DNA of 10,998 nucleotides from Tritrichomonas foetus (Eukaryota; Parabasalia; Tritrichomonadida; Tritrichomonadidae). The position numbers were made by a program, and so were the translations under genes. Under the pieces are notes generated by a model that ran no database searches, was not told where the DNA came from, and saw only the letters and a list, made by a program, of their open reading frames with translations. How positions within the stretch are numbered: the first letter of the stretch is position 1; the number at the start of each line of letters is the position of its first letter. The DNA is taken from NCBI GenBank assembly GCA_001839685.1, contig MLAK01001043.1:1-10998 (forward strand), written 5' to 3'. Of the stretch, positions 8,601 through 10,998 are shown piece by piece.

Positions 8601-9816
8601 AGAGATATTCATTCGGTTCACTTAATGAATTTAAAATTTGTTTAACTTTTTCATAAAGAATATCAACTTCTCGATTAAAATGTAAAACTTGGTATTGAAT
8701 TATATCATTTCTTGAAAAGTATTCTTGAACAGAAATTTTTGATAATGAGGATATATCTGGTAACTCTTGAAGAGTTGACATATCATCATCTTTAAGTTTA
8801 GATGGATAATGTTGAGTTGTCCAACGGCAATAATTCAAAAGTTGTGGGAATTGGAAATCAATTAAATCTTTGTTTATTTTTCCTGAACCAATACACTGGG
8901 TATAAGTTTGAAGGCAAATTGTCCCAAGATTACATAAATCATGAACAGGCATAGATTTATTCTCAGGAAGATTATTTAAGACGTAAATTGAGCTACAACT
9001 AATACTTTTCACTTGATCAGCTGTAAATAATGAAAAATATGATAAAAATACGGAAAAAATCATCGAAACATTTGCAAAAAATGTGTCATCCCATAATGCT
9101 GGACCAATGATGTCAAAAATTGAACCCAAATTTGAAATAATAAATGAAATAATCATGGATTGTTCTTTTGGACGTTGTAACTCCTCAACTTTGGCGCAAG
9201 ACACAAGCGATCCTATAAACATGAAGCATGATGATTTTATGGTAATGCTTGTTTGTTCAGAAAAAATCTTTTCAAATCTGCTTTTCAATGAAAATAAAAA
9301 CTGGCCTAAAATTGTAACAAAGTCTGTGAAATTTTTATCATTGAATTGAGCAAAAAATAATGGGATTGAATTGAAAGAACTTAACAAGTCATCATAAGAA
9401 TCATCAATTAAGGCATTATCAATAATTTCTGTAATCTGATATGTCAATATAATGAAAGCTCTCATTCCACACCAAAAAACTACTTTGGCACTTTTTCTAT
9501 TGGATTTAGTCACTGAAATTCCAGAAGCATCCAAAAAAAACTTTTTCATAAAAATTTGATCAATTTTTTGATTTAGGTCGAAAATTGAAGCCAGTTTGTG
9601 AGTTATTTCGTCTTTGTTTGATATATTCTTTAACTCTTTTTTGATGTTTGATTTGTTTGGCGATTTGTAAGGAAGATGATTCATAAATTTTTCCATTTGC
9701 GGGAAATGTTTGAGAAAATCTTTTGGTAATTCACGCGTTTTGAGAAAGTATTTGACCCAAACGAGATGAATCGAGTCGCAATTTAAATGCTGGAGCTTCG
9801 CCTGTATATCTTGCAT
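2641..9816 (-). CDS. Giant BEACH / WD40 scaffold protein (LRBA/neurobeachin/WDFY-type architecture)
   Basis: This uninterrupted 2391-residue frame has the BEACH-family layout. Residues 1 to about 840 are helical and solenoid-like with no clear catalytic motif. A concanavalin/LamG-like sandwich spans about 850-1005 (HFAGK near 858, CKWYNLIIIF, LYVNGEFENT, ITIGSL at 975-980). A Cys4 knuckle is at C1080, C1083, C1096 and C1099. More helical repeats follow to about 1700. The family's GPW block is at W1728. PH-BEACH covers about 1775-1890 (YEGELSM at 1790). BEACH covers about 1900-2080 (W1911, ISNFEYIYYIN, SYNSVEQYPVFP, LLIRIEPYT, LPPWA). WD40 repeats follow from about 2095 to the end (GTSDNSISIW, W2219). 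The family scaffolds vesicle traffic, lysosome size and autophagy. The start is the first ATG after an in-frame minus-strand TAA about 60 nt upstream. The family is certain; the exact orthologue is not. The BEACH domain is shorter than usual. Confidence 0.95.
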   Translation of the reverse strand: MQDIQAKLQHLNCDSIHLVWVKYFLKTRELPKDFLKHFPQMEKFMNHLPYKSPNKSNIKKELKNISNKDEITHKLASIFDLNQKIDQIFMKKFFLDASGISVTKSNRKSAKVVFWCGMRAFIILTYQITEIIDNALIDDSYDDLLSSFNSIPLFFAQFNDKNFTDFVTILGQFLFSLKSRFEKIFSEQTSITIKSSCFMFIGSLVSCAKVEELQRPKEQSMIISFIISNLGSIFDIIGPALWDDTFFANVSMIFSVFLSYFSLFTADQVKSISCSSIYVLNNLPENKSMPVHDLCNLGTICLQTYTQCIGSGKINKDLIDFQFPQLLNYCRWTTQHYPSKLKDDDMSTLQELPDISSLSKISVQEYFSRNDIIQYQVLHFNREVDILYEKVKQILNSLSEPNEYLCILVSSFSKRDNEAFTPETFRTYVIFVIQIIFSFKEEMLGVVFKDSWMDLLTPTIFPSECNVKYDRRLTDAALFIMLRCFIYEESCRTKILDTLAQYIVDQGEICFSYFIYLLNSLLLTDEKSGFGPVFSKSKLIKIILKLSSTKLIFFDFLRHFIIKNPSSAMKSSDIIQFICDSFMVENKTDSALACFSAGLKIGKDSKTCVFGLLQKLNVLLNKLIQNSDKRIILLFNTITEAISVIPVDFVADVLSKTFDLCSQIPILFQEHLNDCLRNFIAISKSSNNALEVITRADNKIYDHFQKILKNYIGQAETLQLLFSLATLDKTFFANPLAIELIFIYSELAPADLSIINKLIEMCSNSTESVFQMNAANASEHIINRFEQDSDEETIKTFLTLFEKIYADSFSSTIFYGFIRILKNPTFKYPHHILASLVNILKKNHGLNPPSSYFHFAGKSTGIFGPSLILGDAFSFIISFKIEDFKAATNKPLISFTPEKSCYLTFLFNGQHLRVQTLDVKGSNDYQFLTTFEPCKWYNLIIIFKEKDISLYVNGEFENTIPNLMPINFDKNKVAITIGSLTSNDKVNCLCSDIGPIFILKTTDFNTLKQIRDTVPQNLENLVMLSYLPKNTRHDDTLETQVEPVQYKGRSINVVNTIYATLSSPSNLPNMIPLLTRLNGCRECNPSEENENEKSFCEHCGALSIHDGVKYLKSFIQIFSELLKHPQESKQFNDLLLSIDAPQLIIEFLSQTKLDYFNRECISEFLFMFESITNKRLAVKFVDALWNNFDFLNLLKPNIQEDMLLISRTAFESNPEAFLNVSTSERFMYRVITNKFPNNISAIAWQFLGNVVAKSESKTFYYTFFSVPFSNVDLSITDYILATTLALLYANNQTIMQMLAHFGYFVPFIPLMSIKNHKIQVNALLCILQISENANGISIFDPLVQCAIAFNHTDNDNDLIMKINSLMVRNAKVVVPELFPLWSVVCKSLDPEIFIESLKSFDLSSITKVQFWYYWLFFNEVIPNDLFLPLIKKVDLYLLFDFLGAYSSETGIDLLNLKKEILRVQLKKRTNEQRLKMVFRYLFFTKVIITPKELNNSLDTFLKTKLKLFSEKANCVSLFHLNIDNDGNWKDLDIAKEVISHANPSSNFVLKFSERLSIHSFSIYAYIAHTISLFDKNAIDVESIFKPILDTADIVTAYQAASILAINNKMPFLDQYLEIYTDDIDSPRYQLFLFEDHLAAALKENSFIKILHDTVKKNIKSAVPSKEIEDNTTLSAYCSFSNPQAYTPFLNTYSSYKARQILEMQNEKVERNHLFTNFMTRLQINCGPWSQEGAKMSYRLFNSTSRRGYRTLMVIDMKTTKSNTNNYLNERSHSIFGLRIHARRICVKDIYEGELSMIDEGLIYNGHSSNNDAIKTVINQMDIVFVIEKSLQHHPHSIEIYTFNNKTFLFSFENFDSKNSLLKALNSLKKHNDTFFSLKFNIFHILRKARPSLYPSITPAAFFQKSNLIEKWQNREISNFEYIYYINMIVGNSYNSVEQYPVFPCITGNSETIDYSLPSFYGVFPSYIKASPAKIVSLLIRIEPYTTISKTEFDESHINVVNDITENHFGVPELYTLPHFLININNIPGISDIKLPPWAKSASHYVGVLRRALESEFCSINLPKWLDSVFGNQNIFQVPHPKRFPLKPVNRPLSGNLSAISGNNLKTDDHAINLPRPVIRMKNQFIVCANNYLIDIRNEQVSTIPIPRTIVGTLMTTSRLFGYLVFGTKNDNFVNIFCLNKKQQEVTETIAVECGSIKCAAIIGDKYILLGTSDNSISIWRLKDFKHLSTTCFHTEPIISIGGNAELGLVVSVDRHFNIVFEVLLCEKFIRVVKMTQEIMIPFIEVFRSGNVAFVQPREEKSTVTLFDSRGEIIWSLDIDGKIIETDKYLANFSEEYLIVGLEKVGIEVIDILDKKVVRSYKDNGSTGMFCAVGKSKCIFGEVGQSVHYYPI
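3577..4119 (-). other. BEACH domain coding segment (shortened)
   Basis: This segment encodes residues about 1900-2080. It keeps the opening KWQNREISNFEYIYYIN, QYPVFP, an IVSLLIRIEPYT block, the VPELYTLPHFL block and LPPWA. It then has RRALES and a WLDSVFG block, as in canonical BEACH domains. From QYPVFP to PPWA there are only about 95 residues, against about 150 in typical members. The usual Trp after QYPVFP is Cys. Confidence 0.85.
6520..6579 (-). other. Cys4 knuckle (CxxC-x12-CxxC) in the BEACH protein
   Basis: Residues 1080-1099 read CREC, twelve mostly acidic residues, then CEHC. The spacing suits a structural zinc-binding knuckle. It lies about 75 residues after the LamG-like sandwich. 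Metal binding is inferred from spacing only. Confidence 0.5.
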
Positions 9817-9827
9817 TTCTGAGTTTC

Positions 9828-9846
9828 TTCTGAAAAAGTTATATAA
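9828..9846 (-). promoter_or_regulatory. TATA-like and TTTTTCAGAA elements before the BEACH gene
   Basis: On the minus strand, TTATATAA (9846-9839) is followed at once by ACTTTTTCAGAAG, and the ATG begins 22 nt after TTATATAA. The B56 gene has a comparable series: TATAAAAA, a T-run, then CCTCAGAA. The shared order suggests a core promoter with initiation near CAGAA. Two examples in AT-rich DNA are weak evidence. Confidence 0.3.
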
Positions 9847-10141
9847 CAGATTTTATTTGCATGATAAATAACATCATTTTTTAAATTTGAATAAAACTTC
9901 ATTCAAATCACGAATGTTACATTCAAAACTTTATTTGATATTCGGTTTTTTGATAAATATTGAACTTTTCATGTACTTTTCATGATAGTCTTATTAACTT
10001 TTTGAGTTATGGTATTTTTACGGGTTTCTGATATTTTTGACATTAATGTTTAAAAACTCTACGATTAATCAGCCATATTTAAAAAGTGTAAATTTTCGAT
10101 CGAAAAAATCATTTCAATGATTACTTTGAGATAATCCAGAA

Positions 10142-10484
10142 CATGAATCCAAGGACAACATTCAAAGGCTATCACATGAATAAGACGTTTATCATTAATG
10201 AATTTTTAAATAGGGACGTTAAAGCATGAATAAGAAAGAAAAATAGAAACAATTTTCTGAGAAGGTGTTAGCAGATGAACAATTAGAAAAATGAAAATTA
10301 TTTGAGATAAATATGAAATGCAGGGAGTATGTCTTGAAAACCCTGGGATTATCCCATGAATTGTAAAAGTTTAACTTTTTCAATATAAAGATATTTTTTT
10401 CTATATAAACATCTTTTTTTTTCAATATAAAGTTTAATGATAAAATTTCGCTTATATTTTCATGCTCCAGCCACTTGCATGAAT
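10142..10484 (+). repeat. Cluster of five CATGAAT words
   Basis: CATGAAT begins at 10142, 10175, 10225, 10355 and 10478. The second and third copies extend to CATGAATAAGA and are exactly 50 bp apart. At this base composition a given 7-mer of this make-up should occur far less than once in 350 bp. The word was noticed after the fact, so significance is tempered. Confidence 0.4.
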
Positions 10485-10542
10485 CGAGTAATAAACATGG
10501 AAACAAATCGATCGCAGTCAACCATTTGATCAAGTCCGCCAT
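10219..10542 (-). CDS. Doubtful small ORF of unknown function
   Basis: A 107-codon frame starts at ATG 10542-10540 (MADLIKWLTAIDLFPCL) and ends near 10219. The frame is open further upstream to about 10611, but without an ATG. An open run this long is unusual in non-coding DNA of this composition, which argues for a gene or a recent relic. Against this, its middle is a simple T-rich tandem repeat that reads as Ile/Lys/Asn-rich repeats. Its C-terminal third is a Phe/Ser/Asn-rich string, and I recognise no family. It points the same way as the BEACH gene, about 400 bp upstream of it. No promoter is evident; the palindrome at 10540-10553 overlaps the start codon. Confidence 0.2.
   Translation of the reverse strand: MADLIKWLTAIDLFPCLLLDSCKWLEHENISEILSLNFILKKKDVYIEKNIFILKKLNFYNSWDNPRVFKTYSLHFIFISNNFHFSNCSSANTFSENCFYFSFLFML
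10376..10433 (+). repeat. Degenerate T-rich tandem repeat, three units of about 20 bp
   Basis: Three units follow the pattern T(5-9), C(A/T)ATATAAA(G/C), A/T, T, with the C at 10381, 10401 and 10423. The period is 20-22 bp. The array lies inside the unexplained minus-strand ORF, where it gives repeated Ile/Lys/Asn-rich residues. Confidence 0.55.
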
Positions 10543-10553
10543 TTGATCAAATG
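10522..10553 (+). repeat. Palindrome CATTTGATCAAATG with an adjacent half copy
   Basis: CCATTTGATCAA occurs at 10522-10533 and again at 10539-10550, 17 bp apart. The second copy is part of a perfect 14-bp palindrome, CATTTGATCAAATG, at 10540-10553. The arrangement resembles a dimeric protein binding site next to a second, weaker site. No function can be assigned from sequence. Confidence 0.5.
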
Positions 10554-10835
10554 AGCCTCTGATTTCGAACTCATTGATTTTTTCAAATATTTTGCGCAAA
10601 AACTCGAGGACGATTAATCAATTCAACGCTGATCAACTCGAATATTTATCCAATTTGTACCTGGAATCATATATATGCCAACAACAGTCATGTGTGGAAC
10701 ATGCTTTGATTTAATTCTCAAAAAAGACCAACCAATTCAACTTTAATTTTTCTTCATTCTTATATTTATTCAATTTATGTCAGCATCTGTATTAACCTGA
10801 TTACATCAACAGATTCTTTTCAATTATTAGCTTAA

Positions 10836-10988
10836 ATGTTTCAGGTTTTCCCACAATGGTCAATTTATTTCATTGATGTTATTCATTTTGCAGTCATTGC
10901 TTTATCAATTCCAAGAAATTTAAATTGTTTGATGATTCAAGTTGCAGCTAATATTGAATTATTTCTAACTATCATTACCAGCTTTTAG
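10836..10988 (+). pseudogene. Short hydrophobic ORF, possible relic of a membrane protein gene
   Basis: A 50-codon frame opens at ATG 10836 (MFQVFPQWSIYFIDVIHF) and stops at TAG 10986-10988, ten bases before the window edge. An in-frame TAA directly precedes the ATG. The peptide is hydrophobic, with two candidate membrane stretches around a SIPR turn. The spacing of VFP and IP loosely recalls the first membrane segments of trichomonad transmembrane nucleotide cyclases, but this is an impression, not a match. The TAG could have arisen from a Trp codon, which would make this a broken N-terminus continuing past the edge. It may equally be chance. Confidence 0.18.
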
Positions 10989-10998
10989 ATTTCGCAAT

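Larger units (their letters stand above)
10052..10620 (+). repeat. Direct repeat pair AAAAACTC...ACGATTAATCA
   Basis: The copy at 10052-10071 reads AAAAACTC, T, ACGATTAATCA. The copy at 10598-10620 reads AAAAACTC, GAGG, ACGATTAATCA. Nineteen bases match around a small indel, and the copies are about 550 bp apart in the same orientation. They bracket the other short repeats of this intergenic region. They may be ends of a degenerate element or simply two sites for one protein. Confidence 0.4.
9817..10835. other. Long intergenic region with short repeats
   Basis: This 1.0 kb region upstream of the BEACH gene is AT-rich and has no recognised gene. It holds a CATGAAT cluster (10142-10484), a T-rich tandem repeat (10376-10433), an ATTTGATCAAAT palindrome with a direct repeat (10522-10553) and an ACGATTAATCA repeat pair (10061 and 10610). 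One unexplained minus-strand ORF lies at 10542-10219. From 9847 to about 10050 I see nothing beyond AT-rich sequence. Confidence 0.55.

Noticed and set aside
6119..9349. Further plus-strand ORFs opposite the BEACH protein (near 6119, 6803, 7736 and 9083)
   Set aside because: Antisense shadows with no recognisable domains; the minus frame is continuous and family-supported.
10345..10355. GGGAT-T-ATCCC hairpin as a terminator
   Set aside because: An 11-bp palindrome with a one-base loop is not a credible hairpin, and intrinsic terminators are not expected in a eukaryotic genome.
10778..10821. Possible short intron (GTATTA ... CAACAG) in the right-hand region
   Set aside because: It lacks the trichomonad 3' splice consensus (ACTAACACACAG) and joins no open frames.
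1..10998. CRISPR array, tRNA, rRNA, transposase, or bacterial defence or toxin genes
   Set aside because: No regularly spaced repeats with spacers, no cloverleaf with conserved T-loop, and no such protein motifs were seen on either strand.

Overview
The window looks like nuclear DNA of an AT-rich, intron-poor protist. A trichomonad (parabasalid, Tritrichomonas- or Trichomonas-like) is my best guess. GC is roughly 30% by eye. A 7.2 kb gene runs without an intron, the genes end in standard TGA/TAA stops, and the gene families are purely eukaryotic: a PP2A B56 regulatory subunit and a giant BEACH-WD40 protein. The organism call is inference from style and composition. Entamoeba and other AT-rich protists are not formally excluded; ciliate codes that read TAA/TAG as sense are not supported.

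Layout. 1-117 (minus) is the N-terminal 39 codons of a divergently transcribed gene that leaves the window. 118-306 is a shared divergent promoter region with three copies of an 8-mer, TGCTCCAG, and a TATA-like stretch. 307-2193 (plus) is a divergent PP2A B56 subunit. Its reading frame stops just after an A10 run, and an open frame in the -1 phase carries a lysine-rich tail on to 2411, so the gene very probably has a frameshift, a slippage site or a sequencing indel there. 2412-2640 is a short tail-to-tail spacer. 2641-9816 (minus) is a 2391-residue BEACH protein with a helical N-terminal solenoid, a concanavalin/LamG-like sandwich, a Cys4 knuckle, PH-BEACH, a shortened BEACH domain and a C-terminal WD40 region. 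9817-10998 is mostly non-coding, AT-rich and repeat-bearing. It holds two weak ORFs: minus 10542-10219, and plus 10836-10988, which is hydrophobic.

The two recognisable genes belong to phosphatase signalling and to membrane-traffic/lysosome-related scaffolding. They are convergent neighbours and nothing in the sequence shows that they act together. I see no bacterial-type operon, CRISPR array, transposase, tRNA or rRNA. The most notable observations are the apparent loss of the LxxIxE-binding pocket in the B56 protein, the A10 frame break, and the missing block in the BEACH domain.
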